Assembly: GCA_037962975.1 (NCBI GenBank)
Contig: CM075673.1
Location: 124,019,001-124,083,000, forward strand
Source: Clitoria ternatea
Lineage: Eukaryota; Streptophyta; Magnoliopsida; Fabales; Fabaceae
Direction of reading: 5' to 3'
Length of the DNA stretch: 64,000 nucleotides
Part shown: one piece after another, positions 9,372 through 20,536 of the stretch
Position numbering within the stretch: position 1 is the stretch's first letter
How the letters are laid out: the number at the start of each line of letters is the position of its first letter
Program-made: the position numbers and the translations under genes
Notes under the pieces: model-generated
Database searches by the model: none
What the model saw: only the letters and a program-made list of their open reading frames with translations
Told to the model about the DNA's origin: nothing

Positions 9372-12300
9372 GTATGCTTCAAGGCAAGCAACACCCATTG
9401 GTACTTGGATAGTGGGTGTTCAAAGCATATGACGGGAGACATAAGCAAATTTACATCATTCACTCCCAAACGAAAAGGAAGCGTCACCTACAGAGACAAC
9501 ACTAAAGGAAGAATCCTAGGCATTGGAAATATTGGTAAGAATTCTTCCACCTCCATAAGTGACGTATTGTATGTTGAAGGCCTCAAACATAATCTACTTA
9601 GCATAAGTCAATTATGTGACAAAGGATACAGAGTTTTATTTGAATCCAATTGTTGTATAATTGAAAATAAGCTAAACAAAGAGGTCAAATTTGTTGGAAA
9701 AAGAATTGATAACATTTACATGATTGATGTGGATAGTTTGTCTACAAATGATGAACAATGCTTCATTTCTAAAGAGGATGAAACTTGGCTATGGCATAGA
9801 AGAATAGCTCATATACATGTAGACCACTTGAATAAACTTGTTTCTAAAGATTTAGTAATTGGTCTACCAAAGCTTAAATTTGAAAATAGATTTTGTGATG
9901 CATGTCAAAAGGGAAAACAAGTAAAGGCATCGTTTCAATCCAAAAACATTGTCTCTACTCAAAGGCCTTTACAACTCTTGCACATGGATTTATTTGGACC
10001 ATCCAAATCAAAAGCTTTGGAGGAAATTACTATGGTCTAGTTATAGTAGATGACTATTCTAGATATACATGGACATTGTTTCTTGCTCATAAAAATGAAG
10101 CATATCATGCATTCAAGAAACTTGCAAAGATTATCCAAAATGAGCAAAACTCAAAAATTGCATCCATTAGAACCGATCATGGGGGAGAGTTTGAAAATCA
10201 ATCTTTCGAAAAGTTTTGCGAAAAACATGGTATCAATCACAATTTTTCAGCTCCTAGAACTCCACAACAAAATGGAGTGGTTGAAAGGAAAAATAGATCT
10301 TTAGTGGAGCTTGCTAGAACCATGCTAAATGAAAACAATATTGCAAAACATTTTTGGGCCGATGCGGTAAACACCGCGTGTTATGTAATGAACAGATGCT
10401 TGATAAGGCCTATTTTAAAGAAAACCCCCTATGAGCTTTACAAGGGTAGAAAACCCAACATTGCATACTTTCATATTTTTGGATATAAGTGTTTTGTGCT
10501 CAACAATGGAAAGGATAATCTAGGAAAGTTTGATGCAAAATCTGATGAGGCAATATTCCTAGGATATTCTCAATCAAGTAAATCTTATAGAATTTTCAAC
10601 AAATAAACAAATACCATTGAAGAATCTATACATGTTAAATTTGATGAAGATAGCCATAACCCTCCGAGAAAGGAAGATATTGATGATCTTGTAGGTACTT
10701 TCCAAGAAATAAACTTGGAAGACAAAGAAGAAGTCAACAATGATGGAGGTGCAACACAAATTGAGAGACAACAAGATTGGGTAACCTTGAAGGATCATCC
10801 CTTGGACAAAATCATTGGAGAAATAACCAAAGGGGTAAGTACTTGAAACGCCATTAGAAATGCATGCAATCACTTGGCTTTTGTATCCCAAATTGAACCC
10901 AAAAATATTGATGAAGCCATTATTGATGAACATTGGATGTTGGCCATGCAAGAAGAGTTAAACCAATTTGAAAGAAACGAAGTTTGGGAACTTGTGCCAA
11001 GACCCAATGACCATCTAATAATAGGCACCAAATGGGTTTTTAGAAATAAGTTAGATGAAAATGGCATAATAACAAGAAACAAAGCTAGACTAGTTGCAAA
11101 GGGATACAATCAAGAAGAGGGAATAGATTATGAAGAAACGTATGCTCCCGTAGCTAGGTTAGAAGCCATTAGGTTATTGCTAGCTTTTGCATGTTGTATG
11201 GATTTCAAACTGTATCAAATGGATGTCAAAAGTGCGTTCTTAAACGGCTTCATTCAAGAAGAAGTTTATGTAGATCAACCTCCCGGTTTTGAAAATCATA
11301 AATTTCCAAACCATGTCTTCAAATTGAGAAAAGCTTTATATGGCTTGAAACAAGCTCCAAGAGCTTGGTATGAAAGACTAAGCAAATTCCTTTTAGAACA
11401 CAACTTTGAAAGAGGAAAGGTTGATACTACATTGTTTATAAAACGCAAAAATAATGACATTCTCTTGGTACAAATTTATGTGGATGACATAATATTTGGT
11501 GCTACTAATGAAAATCTTTGTCAAGAGTTTGCCAAGATTATACAGAATGAGTTTGAAATGTCCTTGATGGGAGAACTCACCTTCTTCCTCGGATTGCAAA
11601 TAAAACAAGCAAATGATGGAACATTCATTAGCCAAACTAAGTACTGTAAGGAACTACTTAAAAGGTTTGGAATGGACAAGGCAAACGAGATAGCTACACC
11701 CATGAGCACATCCTACTATCTAGACAAAGATGAAAAGGGTAAGGACATCGAAATCACCAAATATCGAGGTATGATTGGATCCTTATTGTATTTAACTGCT
11801 AGTAGACCCGATATTATGTTTGCGGTATGCATGTGTGCTAGATATCAAGCTTGTCCTAAAGAATCACATTTAACTGCCGTAAAAAGAATTTTGAAATATC
11901 TTGTGGGTACTCAAAATGTTGGTTTATGGTATCCCAAAGGTGTTGAATGTAATCTTTTAGGATATTCCGACTCTGACTTTGCTGGCTGCAAACTTGATAG
12001 AAAAAGAACTAGTGGCACATGTCATTTACTTGGTAGCTCCCTTGTTTCTTGGCATAGCAAGAAGCAAGCAAGTGTTGCATTATCAACGGCTGAGGCAGAA
12101 TATGTAGCCGCCGGTAGTTGTTGTGCTCAAATTCTTTGGATGAGACAACAACTTCTTGATTTTGGCATTGTTTTAAACAAAGTACCCATCAAATGTGATA
12201 ATACTAGTGCCATCAACATCTCAAGGAATCCAGTAATGCACTCTAGAACCAAGCACATTGAGATTAGGCATCACTTTATTAGAGATCATGTGTTAAAAGG

Positions 12301-12430
12301 GGATTGTGTACTTGAACATGTTGAAACTTCTAGACAACTAGCTGATATTTTCACAAAACCCTTGGCTAGAGAACAATTCATTCACATTAGAAGAGAATTA
12401 GGCATTCTTGATATGTCAAATTGTGTTTGA
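9372..12430 (+). pseudogene. pol: Element C pol: protease, integrase, RT, RNase H (frameshift, two stops)
   Basis: The copia order is clear. Protease has LDSGCSKHMTG at about 9405. Integrase has a zinc domain (WHRRIAH ... CDACQKGK), then Asp in HMDLFGP, Asp in RTDHGGEF and Glu in GVVERKNR. RT has YVDDIIFG near 11476, and RNase H has ALSTAEAEYVA and the TKHIEIRHHFIRD end. The frame moves from 3 to 2 near 10015, inside integrase, which looks like a single-base loss. TAA at 10604 and TGA at 10844 (probably from Arg CGA) interrupt the stretch before RT. The first codon follows an in-frame TAG at 9369. Each domain is otherwise well kept, as expected for a young copy. Confidence 0.92.
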
Positions 12431-12832
12431 ATGATGGATAAGAACTATGTTGTATGGCATGATGAATGGTATATGTTACATTTCATGTCTAGAACTTTGC
12501 TGTATGAAAAACTTGAAGTTTTTGAATCAATAATCGATTACATTCCTCCTCACATTCGATTACTATGCTTCTGTTTCCATTATAATCGATTAGTCCAAGA
12601 CCCTAATCGATTACAATCATTCTGTTTCTAAGATAATCGATTACCATTGGTCCACAATCGATTACAAAGCTTCTGTTTCAGGTACAAAACGTTTCCTCTT
12701 CTCAATAATCGATTACCACCTTTCTCCAATCGATTAGGACGGTTCTATTTTTTAAATAATCGATTAGTCAAAGGCTCTAATCGATTATGCTCTACACGAA
12801 ACGATTGGAATTCCCCAGAAACAGTGAGCTAA
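12431..12832 (+). other. Open frame after pol stop, encoding NRL heptads
   Basis: After pol's TGA the same frame stays open for about 134 codons apart from one TAA at 12629-12631. The palindrome pairs fall in register with the code because 21 bp is seven codons, giving repeats such as NNRLPPFSNRL and NNRLVKGSNRL. SIRE1 is known to reach its env-like ORF by stop-codon readthrough, but here the env-like ORF is in another frame, so I do not claim that for this copy. Confidence 0.4.
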
Positions 12833-12860
12833 TCGATTACCCCCTGCCTCGTAATCGATT
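12532..12860 (+). repeat. Paired AATCGATT array, internal copy of element C
   Basis: Eleven exact AATCGATT sites, plus degenerate ones, lie between pol and the env-like ORF. Five clear pairs are spaced 21, 21, 21, 21 and 22 bp start to start. Between pairs the phrase TTCTGTTTC recurs (around 12570, 12617 and 12673). Except for the palindrome itself the sequence does not match the LTR array. Confidence 0.88.
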
Positions 12861-13092
12861 AGCCTCGGTTCTGAAGAGTCAAAATTGCAACTTCCAAGGT
12901 ATACTCGAAGTACTCTCTCTCTTAACTCCCTTCACTCCTTTCCAAACCCACTTTCCTCCTCCCTAAACCTAACTCTCACCTATAAATACCCCTTCCTTCA
13001 CCTTCTCATCTCACACTACCTCCTTCCTCTCAAACCTCTCCAAAACTCTCAAACACTCTTCTCTCTTCATCTTCTTCTTTGCATTCTTCACC
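12861..13092 (+). other. Leader of C env-like ORF
   Basis: This pyrimidine-rich stretch is dominated by CTCTC, CTTCC and CCTT runs. It contains CCTATAAATACC near 12981, about 110 bp before the env-like ATG. That could be a TATA box for a separate subgenomic promoter; no other evidence supports it. Confidence 0.4.
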
Positions 13093-14144
13093 ATGTCTAC
13101 ATCCCGCACTGCTAAGAGAGCACGATCCTCCATGGCTCAGGCCCATAACCCCCTTGACTTCTCAAGGTTCTTCTCTTCCCCTAGAGATCTTCAAAATTTT
13201 GTGAAAAACTTTTCTGAAAAGGAGATAATGACTCCTCACTTCACAATTGCCGACACCTTCAATAACCCCAGCCTAACCTTTACCCAAAGCCTTCACCACT
13301 ACAACCTCTTTCCCTTCCTCTCCCTCAAAGAAGAAGAGTACTATCCTGAACTCATGAGGGTATTCTACTGCAACCTCCGACTTGTCAATAATCCAAAGTG
13401 AAGAACGCAACCATCAAACTCACCAATGCTCAATTTGCGGAAATCTCCCAGCTACCTCTCAATAATGCTGATTTTGATGGAGGAGAACCGGAAGACGAAT
13501 GGGGCTTGAATGCTCTAACTGCTCGTCAATCCTTGTGGAAAGCTGACCGCCCTAGGAGCAACCACAAACTGGTAGGACATTTGACCATGAACAACCGTCT
13601 GCTTCACTTCTTCTTGGTCAAAATGATAGTTCCTCGCGGTGGGAATTATGCTTTGGTTGAAGAGGATGATGTCCTCTTGATGTGGGCCATGCTGAACTCT
13701 AAGGAGATCAACTGGGTTCAGTTGGTCAAATTCCATATGCGCCATACGAAGGACCAGCAAAAACTCCCCTATGGCATCCTCCTCACTAAAATTTTTAAAT
13801 ATTGTGGAGTTGATTTGGCCGGAGAACTCTCTGAAAAAGTGCCTCCTAGAGCTTGCATTGGCACCCATCACCTCACCAAAATGGGTCTCGTTTTCACGAA
13901 TGGAGCATGGTACTCACGAATGGAGGGCATTGATGCCAACATTCCCTTCGAAGCTCCTGCCGAAGAAGAACCCGCTCCTCTTCCTCCTCAACCACAAGCT
14001 GCACCATCAGCCTCTTCATCTGCACCCCAAGCTGACCCATTTGCATCTCTTTACGCCCATCTTGACCGCCGCTTCGATCGCCTTGAAAACTCCCTTCAAG
14101 AGTTTTCAATGACCGAGCAGCAACACTTTGAGATGATGCAATAG
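13093..14144 (+). pseudogene. Element C env-like ORF (one frameshift)
   Basis: This SIRE-type extra ORF starts at ATG 13093 with a basic Ser/Arg segment (MSTSRTAKRARSS). The two halves are 13093-13401 (frame 1) and 13398-14144 (frame 3), split by what looks like a one-base loss at about 13400. The body has SLKEEEYYPELMRVFY and LVGHLTMNNRLLHFFL blocks like the plant transposon protein family also seen in the Athila ORF at 3279. The end is Pro/Ala/Ser-rich, then a short helical stretch (DRRFDRLENSLQEF). About 350 residues in total, shorter than SIRE1's env-like protein as I recall. No membrane segment is evident, so an envelope role is not supported by sequence. Confidence 0.7.
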
Positions 14145-14786
14145 CGCTATGAAGAGCTGTCTCACCAAATTGCTGAAATTCGCTTTTTCAATCCGGATAA
14201 CTAGATCCTTAGTCATACTTTTGTTTAGGGTGCTTATGTTATTATCTTTTCAATTCTAAATATTGTCTCTTAATGCAATTCCCATCCGTTTTCAATTCAA
14301 TAAAATTATCTCGTTTCAGTTCATATTATATCTCTTTAATTGCACGAATCATTTTTGATGATTACAAAGGGGGAGAAGAATATCTGTTCATATCTTGTTT
14401 AATCTGTTCATATCTTGTTTAACTCTTGTTTAAAATATGGAGAAGAATATCTGTTCATATCTTGTTTAATCTGTTCATATCTTGTTTAACTCTTGTTTAA
14501 AATATGGAGAAGAATATCTGTTCATCTTGTTTAAAATCTGAAACAGATAGGATTAATAAATTCTTTTTGATAGGGGGAGATTTAGCAAGAGATAACAAAT
14601 AAGAGATAAAAAGAGATAAGATATTTGCTGCTGAATGTGATAATGATTCTGACTTTTTTAAATAGATAATATATTTTGAAAGACTGATAATGCAGCAGAG
14701 ATGTTTTTGCAAAGAGATAAAATTAGAGATAAGTTCAAATTGTTCAAACTAACAACCCTCAAGAGATGAACATAGTTGTCATCATC
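14145..14786 (+). other. C 3' noncoding region with 70-bp direct repeat
   Basis: There is no gene here. Between 14376 and 14540 the phrase GAAGAATATCTGTTCATAT recurs with ATCTTGTTTAA blocks as an imperfect tandem repeat of roughly 70-80 bp. Additional G-rich tracts (AGGGGGAGA-type) at about 14370 and 14574 resemble the true polypurine tract downstream. Confidence 0.65.
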
Positions 14787-14800
14787 AAAAAGGGGGAGAA
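14787..14800 (+). promoter_or_regulatory. Polypurine tract of C
   Basis: AAAAAGGGGGAGAA ends exactly at the start of the 3' LTR (14801). It primes plus-strand synthesis. Confidence 0.88.
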
Positions 14801-16220
14801 TGTGTTTGAATATGTATACAGGTTCAAGGATGTTCAAAGATTTTGATAATGACAAGCACTCTTGAAGAAATCTGTGCAAAAACAAAGATATGGAATCAGG
14901 GTCCAAGTAAAAGCGAAGCTAATCGATTAGATCACTTATGCTAATCGATTAGGAGCTTTCTGTTTTGGAAGAAACTGCATCAGGATGTAAGCTAATCGAT
15001 TATGAGAAGGAAGATAATCGATTACGAAGTCACTGAAATTAAGCTAATCGATTATACACTTGAAGCTAATCGATTACAACCATCAAAAAAGGGATTAAAT
15101 GTATCAGGTATAATGTTTAATCGATTAAGGAAGCCATTCAATCGATTAGGAAGCTACTAGAATTAAGGTAATCGATTACAAGACATGCTAATCGATTAGG
15201 AAGCTGCGAAATCAAATTAAATGCATCAGGTATTGATTCTAATCGATTACAGGAATTGAAATAATCGATTAGTGACTCTCTGACTTGAAGCTAATCGATT
15301 ACAACGCGAGGGTGTAATCGATTACGCTAGTGGAAAAACACTTTTAAGTGGGAAACCAGCTCATGTCTCCACCATACTTCAAATTTCCACTGAGTGCAAC
15401 GGCTATGAAGAACGAAGGGCACACCTCAACAGCTATTTTGGCTCTATAAATTGAAGAGGAACACAAGCACAAACACACAACAAGAAGCTACAAATCCTTT
15501 ACTCTATTTTGTGCCTTGTAAGCCCTATTTCTTGTATCTTGAAATACATTTGTATATCCTCTCATCTTGAGAGTTAGAATTTTGTGAGAGCTTTCATTTG
15601 TGTATCTACTCTATTAAGAGAGTGTATTGATTGTAAACACAAACACCAAACACAAGTTATTCACTCTAGGTTGAGTGGTTGTTCACTCTAGGTTGAGTGG
15701 TCACAAAGGTTGGGGTTCAACCTTTGGGTATTGAGAGATTGTGAGATTGGGTGGGTTGCCCTTTGCTTGTGAGGATTGAGTTCTTGAGTGTGGGACACTA
15801 GGAAGCTGCAATTGCTCAAAGCTTGTATCTCAAATCTTCAATAGTGAAATCCTCTAAGTGGGTTGCTTAGAGGCGAGACGTACACCGGATTGGGTGGAAC
15901 TCGTTATATCGGTTTGCAAGCTTCTCTTCCTTACTCCTTACTTTTATATACTGCTTGCTAATTGATTGTTATTAATTGCTTGTGAAGTTCATACTTGAAT
16001 TGGTCTAATTTGTTATACTTCAAAAGCTGCCTACTAAGTGTTTGCTAAATTACCTCAGCAATATTTTCCATTGTAGTGCATTGCATATTGTTCCTCACTT
16101 ATTTTCACTTGCATATTCTCATAAACTTGGTTATAAAAATCAATTTCTAAGGCATTCCAATCAAAAGTTTTATAACTCAATTCACCCCCCCTCTTGAGTA
16201 TTGAGGCCACTTGAACAACA
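14801..16220 (+). repeat. Element C 3' LTR
   Basis: It is 1,420 bp long with the same ends as the 5' LTR. It repeats the 14-site AATCGATT array at 14921-15323 and the TATA box at 15445. It ends at AACAACA 16220, followed by the right target duplication GGAGG (16221-16225). Confidence 0.95.
14921..15323 (+). repeat. Paired AATCGATT array in C 3' LTR
   Basis: All 14 sites and all pair spacings are the same as in the 5' LTR array, with no substitution inside the array. Confidence 0.9.
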
Positions 16221-16225
16221 GGAGG

Positions 16226-16839
16226 AAGGTTTGGAAAGGGGGAGAGGAAAAGGTTGGAGGCCACTTCCCAAAGAGGGGAAGATAACTCCACTCACCACCA
16301 AGGGAGGGAGAAACCACTTGGATAAGAGCTTGAGAGAGCTCTCTAATTCTGGAGAGAAGGAGGAGAATCTCTCACTAGGAAACACTAAGTGCTCTCAAAA
16401 TCTTACAAATGAATTAATTGTTCCTTGTTTACAAAAGGAGAAGTCCTTATATAGGCCATAGGAATTTCGGCCAAGGACTAGCAAAGTGGTCTTGAGCATG
16501 AATCCAAGGCCCATTAAGAGAAAAAGATAAGCAAATGGCCTATACATGGCCCAAAAGGAAAGTACAAGGCCCTAAAGTGGCCCATTTGACCTTGCAAGGT
16601 CCAAATATATCCTATAAGCCTAGAGAAACTATTTAGAAAGTATATTGCAAGTAAAGTACTCATAGATCCTCATAGGTTCCTTATTGGGCTTAGGCCCACT
16701 AGAAGAGAGAAAAGAGAAAAGGGCTTTATGAATGCTCTCTTTGGCCCTTTTGGTCTTGGCCCTTGTGAGGGGACCTCTATATGCTTCAAGTCCTTTCTCT
16801 AATGTAGTGTGTGGGTCTTCCTTGGGTATGTCCACATTA
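16226..16839 (-). repeat. Element B 3' LTR, inner part
   Basis: This continues 6023-6220 after the C insertion and matches 23816-24429. Its inner end is TCCACATTA on the plus strand (TAATGTGGA read from the minus strand). A minus-strand TATA box (plus CCTTATATA at 16445) is present. Confidence 0.9.
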
Positions 16840-19489
16840 TGCCCCCCTCTTTTAAAGGATTTGTCCTCAAATCAAAGGCATCATCTTCATCATCTATATC
16901 AAAGGGAGACAAATCAGTTATATTGAAAGAAGCACTTACACCATAATCTCCTGGTAGATCTAGGACATAAACATTATTATTAATTTTCTTGAGAATTTGG
17001 AAAGGCCCATCACCTCTAGGGTTGAGTTTGGATTTTCTCAAGTTAGGAAAGTGTTCCTTTCGAAGGTGTAACCATACCTAATCTCCTACCTCAAAGGTGA
17101 TCTCCTTTCTTTGTTTATTTACACAACGAGCATAATGTTCATTTTTAGTTTGTATTTGGTGTCTAACCTTCTCATGAAAATCTTTGATAAATTAGGCCTT
17201 TGCCTCTCCATCTATATGAAGGACAGAGTCAGAAACCTCAATGGGCAAAAGGTCCAAGGGTGTGAGAGGGTTAAAACCATATACAACCTCAAATGGACTA
17301 TGCTTGGTTGTGGAGTGTTGTACCCTATTATATGCAAACTCAATGTGGGGTAAACACTCATCCCATGATTTTACATTTTTGTGTACTAAGACCCTAAGAA
17401 GTTGAGAGAGGGTCCTGTTTACTACCTCTATTTGGCCATCTGTTTGAGGATGACAAGTTGTGGAAAAGAGGAGTTGTGTTCCTAGCCTTGACCAAAGAGT
17501 TTTCCAAAAATGGCTTAGGAAATTGGTGTCCCTATCAGAAACAATGGTTTTGGGTACACCATGTAGTCTCACAACCTCTTTAAAGAAGATCTTAGCAATA
17601 TGACTAGCATCATCAACCTTATGGCAAGGGATAAAGTGAGCCATCTTGCTAAACCTATCCATAACCACAAAGATAGAATCCATTCCCCTTTGGGTCTTAG
17701 GCAGGCCTAACATAAAGTCCATTGATATATCAATCCAAGGTGTACTAGGTGTTGGCAAGGGAGTATATAAACCACTAGGTGAAAGTTTTGATTTAGCCTT
17801 TCTACATACAATACACCTAGAGCAATGTTTTTGAACATCCTTTTTCATTTTGGGCCAATAGAAGTGTTCATGTAATATAGACAAAGTCTTATCTCTTCCA
17901 AAATGACCCATGAGTCCTCCCTCATGACTCTCCCTAAGTAGTAGATCTCTTAAAGAGCTTCTTGGAATACAAAGTCTATTGGCTTTAAAAAGATAGCCAT
18001 CTAAAATGTAGAAGCCTTTATGAGATGTCGAAGTGGAAGATGAGTTAAAGATGTTTGAAAAATCAAGATCATTTGGGTACAAAGACCTAATTTCATCAAG
18101 CCCAATAACTTTGGCTCCTAGAGAGGTAAGTAAAGAATGCCTCCTAGATAAAGCATCAGCCACAGTATTAGTTTTGCCATTCTTATACTTGATGACATAA
18201 GGAAATTGTTCCAAATACTCAACCCACTTAGCATGTCTTTTGTTTAACTTATGTTGCCCTTTTATGAATTTTAAAGATTGGTGATCACTATGTATCACAA
18301 ACTCTTTTGGGATTAAGTAGTGCTCCCAAGTTTGTAGGGCTCTAATTAAGGCATAGAATTCCTTATCATATGTGGGGTAGTTAATAGTGGCCCCATTAAG
18401 TTTTTCACTAAAGAAAGCAATGGGGTGACCTTCTTGTAAAAGCACAGCTACTATGCCCACATTTAATGCATCACACTCAAGCTCAAAGGTTTTAGAAAAA
18501 TTTGGAAGTTTTAAAATTGGAGCATGAGTGAGCCTATCTTTGAGATCTTGAAAGGCTTTTTCTTGCCTAGGCCCCCACACAAAAGAAACATTCTTTTTAA
18601 CCAACTCATTTAGAGGGGAGGCTAAGGTTGAAAAATCTTTCACAAATCTCCTATAGAAACTTACGAGACCATGGAAACTTCTTACTTCACTCACATTTCT
18701 AGGTGTAGGCCAATCTTGGATTGCCTTAACCTTAGAGTGATCTACCTCAACACCCTTAGAACTAACTAGAAAACCAAGAAAGACAATGGTATCCATGCCA
18801 AAAGAACATTTTTCAAAGTTAGCATAAAGATTGTTTGTTCTTAAGGCAAGCATAACTTGTCTTAGGTGGATTAGATGAGATGCCATGGACTTTGAATACA
18901 CAAGAATGTCATCAAAGTATACCACAACAAAATGCCCTATGAAATCCCTTAAAACATGGTTCATAAGTCTCATGAAGGTACTTAGTGCATTAGTTAGGCC
19001 AAAAGGCATCACTAACCACTCATAAAGGCCAAGCTTGGTTTTAAAAGCGGCTTTCCATTCATCTCCTTCTTTTATTCTAATTTGGTGGTAGCCACTTTTA
19101 AGATCAATCTTGGAGAAGATTGTGGATCCACTAAGCTCATCTAACATGTCATCAAGCCTAGGTATGGGATGGCTATACTTGATGGTGATGTTATTAATGG
19201 CTCTACAATCCATACACATTCTCCATGAACCATCTTTCTTGGGTACAAGTAAAACCGGTAATGCGTAAGGGCTTAAACTTTCTCTAATCCAACCTTTGGA
19301 AAGTAGTTCATTCACTTGATTTTCTATTTCTAAACTCTCCTTAGGGTTGCATCTATAGGCAGGTCTATTTGGCAAACTAGCCCCAGGAATAAGGTCTATT
19401 TGATGCTCAATGCCTCTAATAGGAGGTAACCCTTTTGGAATGTCTTTTGGGAAGAGGTCTTTAAATTCTTGTAAGATATTTTGGATCCC
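16799..19489 (-). pseudogene. pol: Element B pol: RT, RNase H, integrase (three stops)
   Basis: The polyprotein copies and integrates the element. RT has VPKKDGSWRMCMD, FSKIDLKSGYHQI and the catalytic YFDDILVYS. RNase H is recognisable but its first motif reads CDALNVGIVAVL, so it is degenerate. The integrase zinc domain has HCSRCIVCRKAK, and the catalytic residues are Asp in DISMDF, Asp in VSDRDTNF and Glu in GQIEVVNR. The C-terminal part has NPRGDGPFQILKKI and then continues through the polypurine tract into the LTR. Stops: TAA at 19490-19492 (between protease and RT), TAA at 17192-17194 and TAG at 17078-17080. The first methionine at 19375 is internal to the RT region, not a start. Confidence 0.92.
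16840..16857 (-). promoter_or_regulatory. Polypurine tract of B (inside the pol frame)
   Basis: On the minus strand AAAAGAGGGGGGCA lies directly before the LTR start TAATGTGG. It is also translated, because the pol frame runs through it into the LTR. Confidence 0.8.
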
Positions 19490-19492
19490 TTA

Positions 19493-20536
19493 GGGCAAAG
19501 GGGGAGGAGAGGTGCCCATAGAACACAAAGAAGTGTTAGGGATATCTTTTGGATATATGATCAAGCAATGTTTTTGTGAAAACATGGCATGTTTCACATC
19601 ATATTTAGTTACGAAGAGATTAGGTTGGGAATCATTATAGATAATAACTCCTTTGTCTTTATTGTCTTTTTTGTTTTTCTTTGGTTTTTCTAAATTCGTA
19701 TGGGAAGAAGATCCTAACTCTTTTTCTCTCTTAGCTTTCATTTGGATTTGGTCTTTTGCTACTTGTTGTGGAGTTAGAGGATGTAGTACTATCTTCTTGC
19801 CATCTAGTTTAAATGTGAGGGTGTTAGTGAACCCCTCATGAAGGACCTTCCTATCAAATTGCCAAGGCCTTCCTAATAGTATATGGGTTGCTTCCATAGG
19901 CACTACATCACATTTGACTTCATTTCTATATGTGCCTATGGTGAAATTGATTAGGACTTGCTTATTGACTACCATTTCCCCTTTTTCATTTAACCATTGT
20001 AATTTGTAGGGACTTGGGTGATCTATAAGCTCTAATCCCATCTTTTTGACTAGTCTTTGGCTTGCAACATTTGTACAACTCCCACTATCAACAATGAGAG
20101 AACATAATTTGTCATTAATGTAACATCTTGTATAAAAGATGTTCTCTCTTTGTGTCGTGTCATCGAGTTTTACATGACTACCAAGCAATCTTCTAATCAT
20201 GTACAACTCACCATCATCCCCTAGAATGTGCTCACTGTCACTGGAATCACTACTAGAGTTATCACTTGAATAGTGAGAATCAGAATTAGACTCTGATTGA
20301 CTTGAGTAGGTTCCATTAGTTTTTAAAATCATGGTTCTTTTTGTTGGACAGTCCGAAGCAATGTGTCCTCTTCCAAGACACTTAAAACATTTTATGGAAG
20401 AAGATCTAGAGGATTGTGGTTTTGATGATGGTTCATGCTTATCATGTTGATTCCTAAAGACTGCCATTTTTGTGTAACTCACTTTGGAGTTTAGAGGAAG
20501 AAGCGCCCATTTCTCTCTCTCTAGGGTTTCTCTCAA
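19493..20536 (-). pseudogene. Element B nucleocapsid zinc knuckle and protease
   Basis: One CCHC knuckle, CFKCLGRGHIASDC, is followed by a Ser/Asp-rich linker, then the retropepsin region with LIVDSGSCTNVAS as the active site and HILLGRPWQFDR downstream. It is in the same frame as pol, separated only by the TAA at 19490. It is shifted one frame from the upstream gag. The Lys-rich stretch near the end (KPKKNKKDNKD) precedes the RT region. Confidence 0.88.

Larger units (their letters stand above)
6221..16220 (+). mobile_element. Ty1/copia SIRE-type element C, full length, 10,000 bp
   Basis: Element C has two 1,420-bp LTRs (TGTGTTT...GAACAACA), a tRNA-Met PBS, gag, copia-order pol (protease, integrase, RT, RNase H), a spacer with a palindrome array, an env-like ORF and a polypurine tract. 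This layout is that of SIRE/Maximus elements. It sits inside B's LTR with target duplication GAAGG/GGAGG (one mismatch; the other B LTR shows GGAGG). I count six LTR differences in 1,420 bp, so insertion is recent. Pol has a frameshift and two stops, and the env-like ORF has a frameshift. Confidence 0.95.

Noticed and set aside
16201..16461. ORF on the plus strand of the B LTR, repeated at 23809-24120
   Set aside because: It runs antisense to the element within LTR sequence, differs in length between copies and has no domain.
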